Source: Cylindrospermum stagnale PCC 7417
GTDB lineage: Bacteria; Cyanobacteriota; Cyanobacteriia; Cyanobacteriales; Nostocaceae
Assembly (NCBI RefSeq): GCF_000317535.1
Contig: NC_019757.1
Span: 5,793,501-5,857,500 of the forward strand
Length of the DNA stretch: 64,000 bases
Reading direction: 5' to 3'
In this document: piece by piece, positions 35,943-43,751 of the stretch
How positions within the stretch are numbered: the first letter of the stretch is position 1
Layout: each line of letters opens with the position of its first letter
Position numbers and translations under genes: made by a program
The notes under the pieces: model-generated
What the model was told of the DNA's origin: nothing
The model's database searches: none
What the model saw: the letters and a program-made list of their open reading frames with translations, nothing else

Positions 35943-36365
35943 TCAATTATATTCCCAAGGATTAATAATAGAAATACCGCACCCTTCAAAGTCAGAGACA
36001 TTACGCGTTGCTATAGTTGCTCCATGAGTGTAACAAATGGCAGCAATCTGAGCATCGGCTTGGGAAATAGGAGTACCATTGCGTCGTCTTTGGGATGCAA
36101 TATTAGCAAAAGCTACAGCAGCGGCTTGATCAAAAGGAAGAACACGCCCAGCGAAATCTTCAGAAAACATCAGTTTTGCTGCTTGACTGAGTTCATCTCG
36201 CCGTTTTCCCCCAGGAAGTAAAGCGATACCATAAAGAATTTCTGCTTGTGTAATTGTTGTGCTAAAAAGACTCATTAAAGATTGCTGAACTGCCCAATTG
36301 AAAACTGTTTCAGCCCTTTTAGGTTTCATTAATTCTGACAATACGTTTGTATCAAGAATTATCAT
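35943..36365 (-). CDS. PIN-domain toxin, FitB/VapC type
   Basis: The 140-residue PIN nuclease has all four acidic positions: MIILDTNVLSELMKP, ITQAEILYGI, ISQADAQIAAI and NVSDFEG. FitB and VapC toxins cut tRNA or rRNA. The start overlaps the upstream antitoxin stop as ATGA (36362-36365). Unlike the other toxin genes in this region it is intact, so this pair is probably functional. No mutated site is seen. Confidence 0.9.
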   Translation of the reverse strand: MIILDTNVLSELMKPKRAETVFNWAVQQSLMSLFSTTITQAEILYGIALLPGGKRRDELSQAAKLMFSEDFAGRVLPFDQAAAVAFANIASQRRRNGTPISQADAQIAAICYTHGATIATRNVSDFEGCGISIINPWEYN

Positions 36366-36610
36366 TCTTCAAATGTTGACACGGTGCGGATAGGTTCTCT
36401 AGTAATTTCTGGTAATTCAAAGTCTCCAAAATTCGCAAAACGCCGCTCAATTATAGTAGCTAGGTTTAATGGCTGTTCGTTATTTTCTGTTAAAGTAAGG
36501 CGGAGAATTTCTCTAGCTTCTTCTTCAAGGGAACGACCATGTTTTTCGGCTCGTTTTTGCAACCGAGATTTGATGTCATCATCAAGGTTAGAGATAGTGA
36601 TATTGGTCAT
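36362..36610 (-). CDS. FitA-like ribbon-helix-helix antitoxin
   Basis: The 82-residue protein starts at MTNITISNLDDDIKSRLQKR (36610); the frame is open further upstream but that part is AT-rich and unrelated. The N-terminal 40 residues are a ribbon-helix-helix DNA-binding domain, with EKHGRSLEEEAREILRLTL typical of FitA/StbC. The C-terminal part should wrap around the PIN toxin encoded next. It is expected to repress its own promoter together with the toxin. Confidence 0.88.
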   Translation of the reverse strand: MTNITISNLDDDIKSRLQKRAEKHGRSLEEEAREILRLTLTENNEQPLNLATIIERRFANFGDFELPEITREPIRTVSTFEE

Positions 36611-37019
36611 AACCAATTTATAGAGTTTTTCTGAATTTATTATATTATGAGCAATTATCAGTAGTAATGTATCAAATAATCCAAGTCTAATCCCCAAAAG
36701 CCTGAAACGACCGAATTTACTTATGCATAAAATAGTAAATTTGTAAAGTAAGTTGGGAGCGATCAATCTGTTATAACTTCAAGTTAAAACAAGCAGTTAC
36801 TATTCTACGTAGGTTGGGGAGCCACTGCGTTGGGCGGGTTTCCCGACTTAAAGCAAGTGGCGTTTGAGGAACAAAACCCAACATTTCCCGGAGTTTGTTG
36901 CGTTCTCACGTGGTAAGCCCAATCTTGTATCTTAGAGGAAGTAGTAGACCGTCCCAACCTGGGAACGAGCAACAGCTTATCATTGGGATAAAGCTGATTG
37001 TAAATCATAGGGATAAATC
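36611..37019. other. Intergenic region between divergent TA loci, repeat remnants
   Basis: This AT-rich promoter region for the FitAB-like pair is followed by dispersed-repeat pieces. GGAACAAAACCCAACATTT is shared with about 300-330 in related form. GTCCCAACCTGGGAACGAGC at 36951-36970 matches the end of the 37551-37692 element. No gene is supported. Confidence 0.5.
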
Positions 37020-37280
37020 ATGAACATTGAGCTAAAACCTGAACATGAGCAATTTATCCAAGCTCAAATTGCCAATGGTAGATTTACAAATGCAGATGAA
37101 GTAATTGATACAGCATTTCAACTGCTAGAAAACTTAAATACTGATTATATTCATTGGGTGGAAGCAACTCGGCAAAAAGTTGATGTCGCCATTGCAGAAC
37201 TTGAACGAGGCGAAGGTTTGGACGGTGAAACCGTTGTCATGCCAATCTTAGAAAGATTCAAAAAAGCTCGTGAGGCTTAG
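37020..37280 (+). CDS. ParD/CopG-like antitoxin
   Basis: An 86-residue antitoxin begins MNIELKPEHEQFIQAQIANG, the usual ParD_like ribbon-helix-helix start. RFTNADEVIDTAFQLLENL forms the DNA-binding helices, and the C-terminal part (DVAIAELERGEGLDGETVV) is the toxin-binding segment. It is followed 2 bp later by the remains of its ParE toxin. ParD proteins neutralise gyrase-targeting ParE and autoregulate the operon. This gene is intact although its toxin is not. Confidence 0.85.
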   Translation: MNIELKPEHEQFIQAQIANGRFTNADEVIDTAFQLLENLNTDYIHWVEATRQKVDVAIAELERGEGLDGETVVMPILERFKKAREA

Positions 37281-37282
37281 AA

Positions 37283-37486
37283 ATGAGTCGCTACATCATC
37301 GCACCATCTGCAAGCCGCGATTTAAATGCAATTGCTGATTATTTTCTCGTGCAAAACATGGAAGCAGGAGAAAAACTATTTAGACAATTCAACAATAAAT
37401 GCCAAAATTTAGCGAAATTTCCGAATATATGACGCAGTTATGCTCATATTAGACCTTTATTGCGTGGCTTGCTGCCAGATAGGTGA
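37283..37486 (+). pseudogene. ParE-family toxin pseudogene
   Basis: The frame starts MSRYIIAPSASRDLNAIADY, a typical RelE/ParE N-terminus. It meets TGA at 37430 after AKFPNI, and the same frame continues RSYAHIRPLLRGL, the next conserved ParE block. The TGA sits where family members have Gly (GGA to TGA). A second in-frame TGA at 37484 then ends homology, so the C-terminal strand pair with the active-site region is also lost. The toxin is thus dead by both a nonsense change and truncation. Confidence 0.8.
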
Positions 37487-37550
37487 TTTTACCTGGTAAA
37501 TCAAAAATGAACGTTTTCAGAAACCAGGTTACCTGGTAATATCGTTTCCC

Positions 37551-37692
37551 TCGTTCCCAGTCGGAGACTGGGAATGCTCTCTAGGAGGTTCCACCTCCCG
37601 TCCCAAAAAAAACGACATCTTACCCGACTTTGTGATCACAGTTGAGGCAGAGCCTCACTGATTGCATTCCCAGGTAGAACCTGGGAACGAGC
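37551..37692. repeat. Multi-hairpin dispersed repeat element (MITE-like)
   Basis: The element is bounded by TCGTTCCCAG and CTGGGAACGAGC in inverted orientation. It contains nested fold-backs: TTCCCAGTCGGAGACTGGGAA, AGGAGGTTCCACCTCC and GAGGCAGAGCCTC. A partial end is found at 36951-36970. It has no coding potential and resembles small palindromic elements scattered in Nostoc-type genomes. Confidence 0.75.
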
Positions 37693-37736
37693 AATTAAAC
37701 CGTAACTAAAAAAACTATTTAGAGAGTTCAAAAAAT

Positions 37737-37936
37737 CCTGTCTGGTCTATTATCGAATCCTGTCTGGTCTATTATCGGGTCTATTATCGAATCTTGTCTG
37801 GTCTATTATCGAATCCTGTCTGGTCTATTATCGGGTCTATTATCGAGTATTGTCTGGTCTATTATCGAATCTTGTCTGGTCTATTATCGGGTCTATTATC
37901 GAGTCTTGTCTGGTCTATTATCGAATCTTGTCTGGT
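37737..37936. repeat. Minisatellite with 22-bp and 12-bp subunits
   Basis: Units of TCTGGTCTATTATCGAATCCTG alternate with a shorter GGTCTATTATCG insert, giving a higher-order period of about 56 bp. Just before it (about 37.71 kb) AAAACTATTTAGAGAGTTCA resembles part of the ParE pseudogene (AAAACTATTTAGACAATTCA), so the array may have expanded inside a second ParE fragment. Confidence 0.8.
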
Positions 37937-37972
37937 ACATTTGGTACGTAACAGAATTCAATATGATATGAT

Positions 37973-38007
37973 ATAAAAAAGCCCGCGAACTAGTAATTCA
38001 CGAGCTT
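37973..38007 (-). terminator. Rho-independent terminator of the small ORF unit
   Basis: On the minus strand AAGCTCGTGAA and TTCGCGGGCTT pair as an 11-bp stem (two G-U pairs) with a 7-nt loop, directly followed by TTTTTTATATC. This is a strong intrinsic terminator, 75 nt after the stop of the 40-codon ORF. Confidence 0.85.
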
Positions 38008-38081
38008 GATGGGTTAAGCAAACAAAAAAGTTATTTGCGGTAACTTCGTGTTCTGCTTAGATTATAGTAGTCGTCTATCTG

Positions 38082-38204
38082 CTATTTGATTCGGTCAATT
38101 ATAGCCAATATCTTACTGGCTAAAGAATCTACTGTTGGTAAGCTGTAAGCTAGGACAAGTAGCAACAGCAAACTTAACAACAGAGTCAAGTTCATTTGGT
38201 TCAT
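38082..38204 (-). CDS. Predicted 40-residue single-helix membrane protein
   Basis: The short frame starts at ATG 38204 with GGAAAG upstream (GGAAAGAAAAATG). It encodes MNQMNLTLLLSLLLLLVLAY followed by a polar segment ending in KILAIIDRIK. The first half is one strong membrane helix or an uncleaved signal. A second ATG three codons in is an alternative start. A perfect intrinsic terminator lies 75 nt downstream and a small hairpin is predictable in the leader, so a discrete short transcript is very likely. I recognise no photosystem, cytochrome b6f or NDH small subunit in it. It could be a new small membrane protein or a type I toxin-like peptide; an sRNA with a chance ORF is the alternative. 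Confidence 0.6.
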   Translation of the reverse strand: MNQMNLTLLLSLLLLLVLAYSLPTVDSLASKILAIIDRIK

Positions 38205-38418
38205 TTTTCTTTCCTGTTTTATAGTCAATACACATTCCATAAACTAGACCAGCGCCCCGATTTTTATCAGGGTGCAATCTTTGCTTTTTATGCGTACTTG
38301 TTAGATTTTAGCATTCCTAATATAAAAACGCGTAAATAAATTTAATTTCTCGACACCAGCGCGTAAATAGCTAACTGTTTCTCGCAATACTCTCAGATTT
38401 AAACCAAATCTCAGTCTG
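38205..38418. promoter_or_regulatory. Divergent promoter/leader region of small ORF and Uma2 gene
   Basis: In the minus-strand leader CCCTGAT-AAAA-ATCGGGG can form a 7-bp hairpin about 50-75 nt before the small ORF start. TAAAAT and upstream TTTTTA further out could be a promoter. The plus side leads to the Uma2 gene. All boundaries are by eye. Confidence 0.4.
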
Positions 38419-38982
38419 ATGAATACCGTTGTCCTGAATCTAGCGCCAGTTATCCGCCTTACAGATGAGCAATTTTATCAACTGTGCATGGCGAATAAAG
38501 ATTTAAGCCTAGAACTAAGCGCAACAGGACAATTGATAATTCTCCCAGGTGCGGGAGGAGAAAAAGGTATTCAGGAAGCTGACCTAATTACTGATTTAGG
38601 TATTTGGAATGAGCAAACAGAATTAGGAATAGTCTTCAGTTCCTCTACAATCTTCAGACTTCCTAATGGTGCAAAGCGTTCTCCTGATGCTGCGTGGATA
38701 AAATTAGAACGATGGGAAGCGCTAACTGCTGAAGAACGCCAAAAATTTCCACCACTAACACCAGATTTTATTATTGAACTTAGATCGGAAACAGACCGAT
38801 TAAAAACCCTGCAAGAAAAGATGCAGGAATATATAGAAAACGGTTTGCGTTTGGGTTGGTTAATAAATCCTCAAGCGCAGCAAGTAGAAATTTATCGACC
38901 AGAAAAACCTGTAGAAATCGTGCAACTTCCCGCGCTACTTTCTGGGGAAGAGGTTTTACCTGGCTTTGAATTACAGCTTTAA
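38419..38982 (+). CDS. Uma2-family (DUF820) endonuclease-like protein
   Basis: The 187-residue protein of the PD-(D/E)xK-fold Uma2 family, greatly expanded in filamentous cyanobacteria, has the characteristic blocks LTDEQFYQLCMANKDLSLEL, LPNGAKRSPDAAWI (Asp), PDFIIELRSETDRL (Glu) and KMQEYIENGLRLGWLINP. Biochemical function of the family is unknown; nuclease activity is inferred from the fold. All candidate catalytic residues are kept. It is a single gene with its own upstream region. Confidence 0.9.
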   Translation: MNTVVLNLAPVIRLTDEQFYQLCMANKDLSLELSATGQLIILPGAGGEKGIQEADLITDLGIWNEQTELGIVFSSSTIFRLPNGAKRSPDAAWIKLERWEALTAEERQKFPPLTPDFIIELRSETDRLKTLQEKMQEYIENGLRLGWLINPQAQQVEIYRPEKPVEIVQLPALLSGEEVLPGFELQL

Positions 38983-39622
38983 TATAAGAGACCTAACCCC
39001 CAACCCCCTTCCCACCTCTCCCTAACCCTCCCCTACGAGGGGAGGGGAAAGGAAAAGCTTTTATTGCTGGGAATGGGGCTACGGATGTTTAGGGTCTTTC
39101 GAGAAATAAATTATACAATTTGTGGAGTGGGCTGTTAGCCCAACCAGAATATGGGACAGGTGGGGACACTCATCCCACAAGAAAATTTGGGATGTTTTTT
39201 TTATTTGAAAGCCCCTTACCCTATTTTTCGTTGTCGAAGTGCTAGGGGCTGATTTTTGATGTCATCTGAAAAAACCAATGCAAAACCTAACCCCCTTCCA
39301 TAGCAGATTCTGGTAAAAATTCAAAGCCTCTCCCCTCCCAGTCCACGGTGTACACACAAGTTATCCGATTACCAAAAGTCTTCTTCAACCTCAAAGAGTC
39401 CAGACAGACATCCCTCTCATTCATCCCTCTCATTCATCCCTCTCATTCATCCCTCTCCTTACGAAGGAGAGGGACAGGTTTTGCGGAAGCAAAACCAGGG
39501 TGAGGTTTTATTTCCTGTGTTCGATAAACCATAAATTACCTCGTCATCCAGTATCTAAATCTGTCCGGGTATCCACCAAAAGGACACGTTTATTATTTAC
39601 AGAAGAACTTGGCGCGATAAAT
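38983..39622. repeat. Repeat-rich intergenic region
   Basis: Several non-coding repeats lie here. A CCTCCCCTACGAGGGGAGGGG hairpin is near 39.04 kb. A 13-bp unit TCCCTCTCATTCA is repeated about three times at 39411-39449. A copy of the element at 1-110 follows (CTCCTTACGAAGGAG and AGGGTGAGGTTTTA near 39.46-39.51 kb). No gene is supported; the start of the next gene is at 39623 and not in this repeat. Confidence 0.65.
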
Positions 39623-39988
39623 ATGAACTTTAACTACAATATCTCTCCCCGTCTGTCAACATTATTTATTTTTCTGATTAGAGAAGGTATCACCCCAGAT
39701 CAGATCATGGTGGGTGTTATTCAATTAGCCAACGAAACTCAAGATTTTTACGGCATCAATGCCTCAGTTGACTGCTTGCGTTCCCTCATTGGAACCATGC
39801 ACCCAGACACTGCTGCGGAGGGCGTTACAGCCTTTATCTTATCTCTAGCAGCAGAGAACGTTACTACATTAATGTTACTAGATGCATTAGCGATCGCTTG
39901 TCATGAATGCGGGTTAGTAGATTGTGAAGATATTATTCGCATCACTCACGAAAAACTACTACAAGCAAAAATCCGCCGTTCGTGCTAA
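39623..39988 (+). CDS. Conserved hypothetical, helical
   Basis: The 121-residue product starts at MNFNYNISPRLSTLFIFLIR; upstream in-frame codons lie in repeat DNA. It is predicted all-helical, with REGITPDQIMVGVIQLANE and LDALAIACHECGLVDCEDII, and Cys/His pairs that could bind a metal but do not form a standard motif. Probably soluble. No family recognised. It stands alone between repeats and a convergent secreted-protein gene. Confidence 0.6.
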   Translation: MNFNYNISPRLSTLFIFLIREGITPDQIMVGVIQLANETQDFYGINASVDCLRSLIGTMHPDTAAEGVTAFILSLAAENVTTLMLLDALAIACHECGLVDCEDIIRITHEKLLQAKIRRSC

Positions 39989-40131
39989 ATGTGTTATTAA
40001 GCCGTTTCACATTTAATTTACACAAAGTCAGCAGCCAGGATACTTGCCAATACTGGGTTTTTCATTTTGAATTCCTTACCTGTATTCCCCCAGAACCGAT
40101 GAACGATGTAGCTACACTGGGGGAATAGCAG

Positions 40132-40524
40132 TCAAAATTTAGTCACAGTCACGCTAAGACCAGAATCGAGCCGAGGAACCTTTAAATACTCAACAGGCTC
40201 ACTACTTTGAGGAGTTTGGTTATTTGCTGACTGACATTGCGGCTGGAAAAAAGCATCTGGATTGTTAATGTAATCCAGAGGGTTGATTTTTTTGCATCCT
40301 TGCTCCCGTAAGATCACAACTGAATCAGCAGTTTGTGTTGAATTATTACTTTGGTCAACTGGATTATTCCATCTACTATTAATCGTGGCTGGTTTCGTCA
40401 CCAAACCCTCAGCCTGATTGCGTTTACCCGTTGCCGAAGGAGCATTCTTTTGGTCTGCATAGGCACTCTGGAGATTAGCGATCGCACCAATCGTTATGAC
40501 TAAAGCTAGGGTAAAGTATTTCAT
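40132..40524 (-). CDS. Small secreted protein, function unknown
   Basis: The 130-residue protein has a clear Sec signal peptide (MKYFTLALVITIGAIANLQS, cleavage near AYA-DQ). The mature part is polar, Gln/Asn-rich and low in structure, with two cysteines (GCKKINPLDYI and PQCQS) that could form one disulphide. It is probably periplasmic or extracellular. No domain was recognised. Upstream is a repeat-rich region. Confidence 0.65.
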   Translation of the reverse strand: MKYFTLALVITIGAIANLQSAYADQKNAPSATGKRNQAEGLVTKPATINSRWNNPVDQSNNSTQTADSVVILREQGCKKINPLDYINNPDAFFQPQCQSANNQTPQSSEPVEYLKVPRLDSGLSVTVTKF

Positions 40525-41098
40525 AATTAATTATCTCAAAATTTAATACCAGCTTAAACATTACAAAAACTGAATACACAACACCAGTTTAAAGCCTATT
40601 TAAGTTTCCCCCAAAACTGAAGAGCGATCGCTTCCAGCGGGCGCTTTGCGCCATCGCAAGAAGGCGGGGCGTAGCCCATCGCAGTTGTTAAATAGCTAAA
40701 TATGGGGAGTTTTAGATAACATAATTAAGTATACATATTTTTTATACACAACATCAACAGATTATTGGGGATAAATCACTCATCCCTGAAAGTCTGCTAA
40801 ACTTTATAATTCTTAATCCTACTAGCTTCCTCCTGTAGCTGACAGAAGTCCCATAATCTCATAGGCTGATCTAGAGCGGTGATTTTTCACTTCCAGCCTG
40901 AGAGGATGTTGGAAAAATTTTCTGAACCTAACCCCCAAATCTCTTCCTTAACAGGTAACGGGGAGTGTAGAGACGTTGCATGCAACGTCTCTAAATTAGT
41001 TAGGAGAGGGATTTTTCAGTAAATTTTATAATTTTCCTCAGAACCTCTGAGAATATTGCTCACACTCAATCATCAAGTTAATCACAACTGTAAACAAA
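40525..41098. repeat. Intergenic region with HIP1 repeat and palindrome
   Basis: A HIP1 site and the GGGGCGTAGCCCATCGC repeat lie at about 40.62-40.68 kb. A GTAGAGACGT...ACGTCTCTA palindrome of 26 bp is at 40968-40993, related to those at 4256 and 42074. The rest is AT-rich. No gene seen. Confidence 0.6.
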
Positions 41099-41422
41099 AT
41101 GCCTATAAAAATTGCTCAGAACTTTGATAGTAGTTTCACTCTTGAACCACAAGCACAAGAAACTCTCTTTAAATTATTGACAAGTGAAGCTTTCATCACC
41201 CAAATTTGCCAACAGTCAAAATCTGAAAAAGCCGAATTTACAGAATTCCTATTTCAGCCAGTTCCCTACACATTAACTACACCGAAAGGGATGCCAGCAG
41301 AATTTGAAAAATATCATGAATCTGACGAGTATATTATCATCAACGTACCGCCAAACTTCATGTTTACTGCCAAAATTTTTCGCCCTAGTCGCCTTTGTGC
41401 AATTTACAAAAAAAATGGATAA
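41099..41422 (+). CDS. Hypothetical protein
   Basis: The 107-residue protein contains a helical N-terminus (LEPQAQETLFKLLTSEAFIT) and a beta-rich middle (PVPYTLTTPKGMPAEFEKYH). No signal, membrane helix or known motif is visible. It is 74 bp upstream of the GIY-YIG-like gene on the same strand and may be co-transcribed. Confidence that it is a real gene is moderate. Confidence 0.55.
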   Translation: MPIKIAQNFDSSFTLEPQAQETLFKLLTSEAFITQICQQSKSEKAEFTEFLFQPVPYTLTTPKGMPAEFEKYHESDEYIIINVPPNFMFTAKIFRPSRLCAIYKKNG

Positions 41423-41496
41423 TAGTTACTGTAAGTTGTTAGTTTTTGAAACCAACTGACAAAATTAATAAGCAATTTTTAATACCGACTTAAGTT

Positions 41497-42042
41497 ATGA
41501 CCACTGAAACAAATATTTCCTCTTTATCAACCCTGGAATCTTTTCCTTACATTGATGAAAATGGTCAAGTACCTGAACAATTTTCGGGCAAAATTGGGGT
41601 TTACGCTATTTTTGACCAAGAAAAAACGCTGCAATTTGTTGGTTATTCCCGCGATGTTTATCTCAGTCTCAAGCAGCATTTAGTTCGGCAACCGCAAAAA
41701 TGCTTTTGGGTGAAAGTTCAAACCATTGAACGTCCTAACCGCACAATTTTAGAAAATATTGAAAATGCTTGGATTGCTGAAAATGGTATAGTCCCTGATG
41801 GTAATGGAGAGAACAAACAAAAATGGACTGACCCCATTGATGCTAAGGCAGTCATGACACCGGAAGAACAAGCTAATTATCAAAATCCATTAATTGATGA
41901 TTTGGCGCAAATGAAAATTATTAAAAATGTAGCGCGGCGAGTCGAAGCAGAAATTATAGCGCTGTTAGCAGCGCGGGGTTTACAAATGCAAGTTCGCTTC
42001 AATCCTAAATTAAAGGAAGAAGGATTGCTTGATTTGAAGTAG
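41497..42042 (+). CDS. GIY-YIG-like nuclease-family protein
   Basis: The 181-residue protein shows a GIY-YIG-type core in modified form: KIGVYAIFDQEKTLQFVGYS (GVY...FVG), then the Arg-containing RDVYLSLKQHL and a glutamate in NIENAWIAENG. GIY-YIG domains cleave DNA in repair and homing enzymes, but this cyanobacterial subfamily has no known target. The C-terminal 60 residues are helical (NVARRVEAEIIALLAARGLQ). Activity is uncertain because the two signature strands deviate. Confidence 0.7.
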   Translation: MTTETNISSLSTLESFPYIDENGQVPEQFSGKIGVYAIFDQEKTLQFVGYSRDVYLSLKQHLVRQPQKCFWVKVQTIERPNRTILENIENAWIAENGIVPDGNGENKQKWTDPIDAKAVMTPEEQANYQNPLIDDLAQMKIIKNVARRVEAEIIALLAARGLQMQVRFNPKLKEEGLLDLK

Positions 42043-42073
42043 GGTGTGTTGTGTGAATATCAAGAGAACTTTC

Positions 42074-42099
42074 TAGAGACGTTTCCTGAAACGTCTCTA
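42074..42099. repeat. GTAGAGACGT-type palindrome
   Basis: A near-perfect 26-bp palindrome, TAGAGACGTTTC / GAAACGTCTCTA, is one of three related palindromes in the window (see 4256 and 40968). It lies 30 bp after the GIY-YIG-like gene and may serve as its transcript end. Confidence 0.65.
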
Positions 42100-42187
42100 C
42101 ATGATGTTTCAATTTCCGCTACGTGGCTCATTCAACTGAAAACCGCTGTAATATATTTTTCAAGGTTAACCGTAGGGCCAGCTTTCC

Positions 42188-43708
42188 ATGAAAACACAGA
42201 TGCTGAACGATCGCTATCAAGTTATCCAGGTACTCGGTGCTGGTGGGTTTGGTGAAACCTTTCTCGCAGAAGATACCTATATGCCTTCAAAGCGGCGCTG
42301 TGTGGTAAAACAGCTAAGACCAATTCAAAATAATCCCCAAGTTTACCAACTCGTACAAGAGAGGTTTCAACGGGAAGCAGCAATTTTAGAAACACTCGGC
42401 GGCGCAGCTGATCAAATTCCCGGTTTGTATGCTTATTTCTGTAGTGAGGGACAATTTTATTTAGTTCAGGAGTGGATTGAAGGTGACACTCTCAGCGCGA
42501 AAGTTCAAAAGCAGGGATTATTTACAGAAAGCACAGTTTTGGAATTGCTGGTGAATTTGTTACCCATTCTGGATTATGTCCACTCCCAGCACATCGTTCA
42601 CCGTGATATCAAACCAGATAACATCATTTTGCGTCATCGTGATGGTAAACCGGTGCTGATAGATTTCGGTGCGGTGCGAGAATCAATGGGAACGGTGGTG
42701 AATTCTCAAGGTAATCCTACCAGTTCGATTGTAATTGGGACTCCTGGATTTATGCCTAGTGAACAAGCAGCAGGTAGACCAGTTTATTCGAGTGATTTAT
42801 TTAGTTTAGGAATGACGGCGATTTATTTGCTGACTGGGAGACAACCGCAACAACTAGAGACAGATTCACAGACGGGTGAAATTGTGTGGCGTCAATATGC
42901 TAGTCATCTGAGTCCAATGATGGCAGGGGTGATTGATCAAGCGATCGCCTATCATCCACGCGATCGCTATCCTACCGCCAGAGCCATGCTAGATGCCTTG
43001 CAGAGCATAACAAATCCGCTGCCCCCAACACAACCGCCTTTCACCCAACCGCGAGTATCTTCACCTTTACCTGAAACTGTGAATGTTGCACCACCGCCTC
43101 AGCCAACAACTCAAGGTAATAATCAGAATAATAATATCCTTATTGGCAGTTTGATTGCAGGTGGGTTAATCGGTGCATCTGTAATTATTAGTCAGGTGTT
43201 AACCAAACCTCTTCAACCTGTAACAGAAACCAAAGATACAATTACTGCAACGAGAACAATTACAACACCCCAAGCTATTACTAATCCCTCAGTTTCTCCA
43301 AATACAGAAACTCCATTAAATACTAAACCCCAAATTCAAAAAACTATCGTAATTAACCCAACAACACGCCAAGCTGTGATCAATCCCGAATCTACAGGAA
43401 TCCCAGATCCACCAGCAAATAAAGTTAACAATTATTTCTGGCTTTCCCAAAGACCTGTAACCGATGCAGATTTAGATGGTAAAGACGGTTTTGAACTGGA
43501 TATTATGCGAAATACAATTTTCGCCAAAAATGGTCGCCGTTTTGAAACTCCCGGTTTACAAGATTACTTTAATCAACAATCTTGGTATAGTCCTCAATAT
43601 TCACCCAAGGAATTTCCTGCTAAATCGCTTTCCAAATTAGAGCAGCGAAATATAGACTATATTGCCAAATATCAAGACCGCAATAACCTGAGATATTTTA
43701 AAAAATAA
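42188..43708 (+). CDS. Ser/Thr protein kinase with C-terminal YARHG domain
   Basis: The 506-residue kinase has a complete glycine loop (LGAGGFGETFLAED), VVKQL lysine, HRDIKPDNIIL at 138-148, IDFGAVRE, and GTPGFMPSEQA. A Pro/Gln linker leads to one transmembrane helix (about 315-335, LIGSLIAGGLIGASVII). An extracytoplasmic tail ends in a YARHG domain (MRNTIFAKNGRRF, then LQDYFNQQSWYSP). The layout is a receptor kinase that could sense envelope signals. It is one of two related kinases here, flanking a SRPBCC gene. Confidence 0.92.
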   Translation: MKTQMLNDRYQVIQVLGAGGFGETFLAEDTYMPSKRRCVVKQLRPIQNNPQVYQLVQERFQREAAILETLGGAADQIPGLYAYFCSEGQFYLVQEWIEGDTLSAKVQKQGLFTESTVLELLVNLLPILDYVHSQHIVHRDIKPDNIILRHRDGKPVLIDFGAVRESMGTVVNSQGNPTSSIVIGTPGFMPSEQAAGRPVYSSDLFSLGMTAIYLLTGRQPQQLETDSQTGEIVWRQYASHLSPMMAGVIDQAIAYHPRDRYPTARAMLDALQSITNPLPPTQPPFTQPRVSSPLPETVNVAPPPQPTTQGNNQNNNILIGSLIAGGLIGASVIISQVLTKPLQPVTETKDTITATRTITTPQAITNPSVSPNTETPLNTKPQIQKTIVINPTTRQAVINPESTGIPDPPANKVNNYFWLSQRPVTDADLDGKDGFELDIMRNTIFAKNGRRFETPGLQDYFNQQSWYSPQYSPKEFPAKSLSKLEQRNIDYIAKYQDRNNLRYFKK

Positions 43709-43751
43709 AGTAATTTCACAATTCTTTGATACTCAACAAGATATATAAAAC

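Noticed and set aside
37737-37936. CRISPR-like regular repeats
   Set aside because: Units are contiguous with no unique spacers of constant length, and no cas genes are near.
42046-42255. 69-codon frame overlapping the kinase start
   Set aside because: It crosses a palindrome and runs into the kinase gene in another frame.
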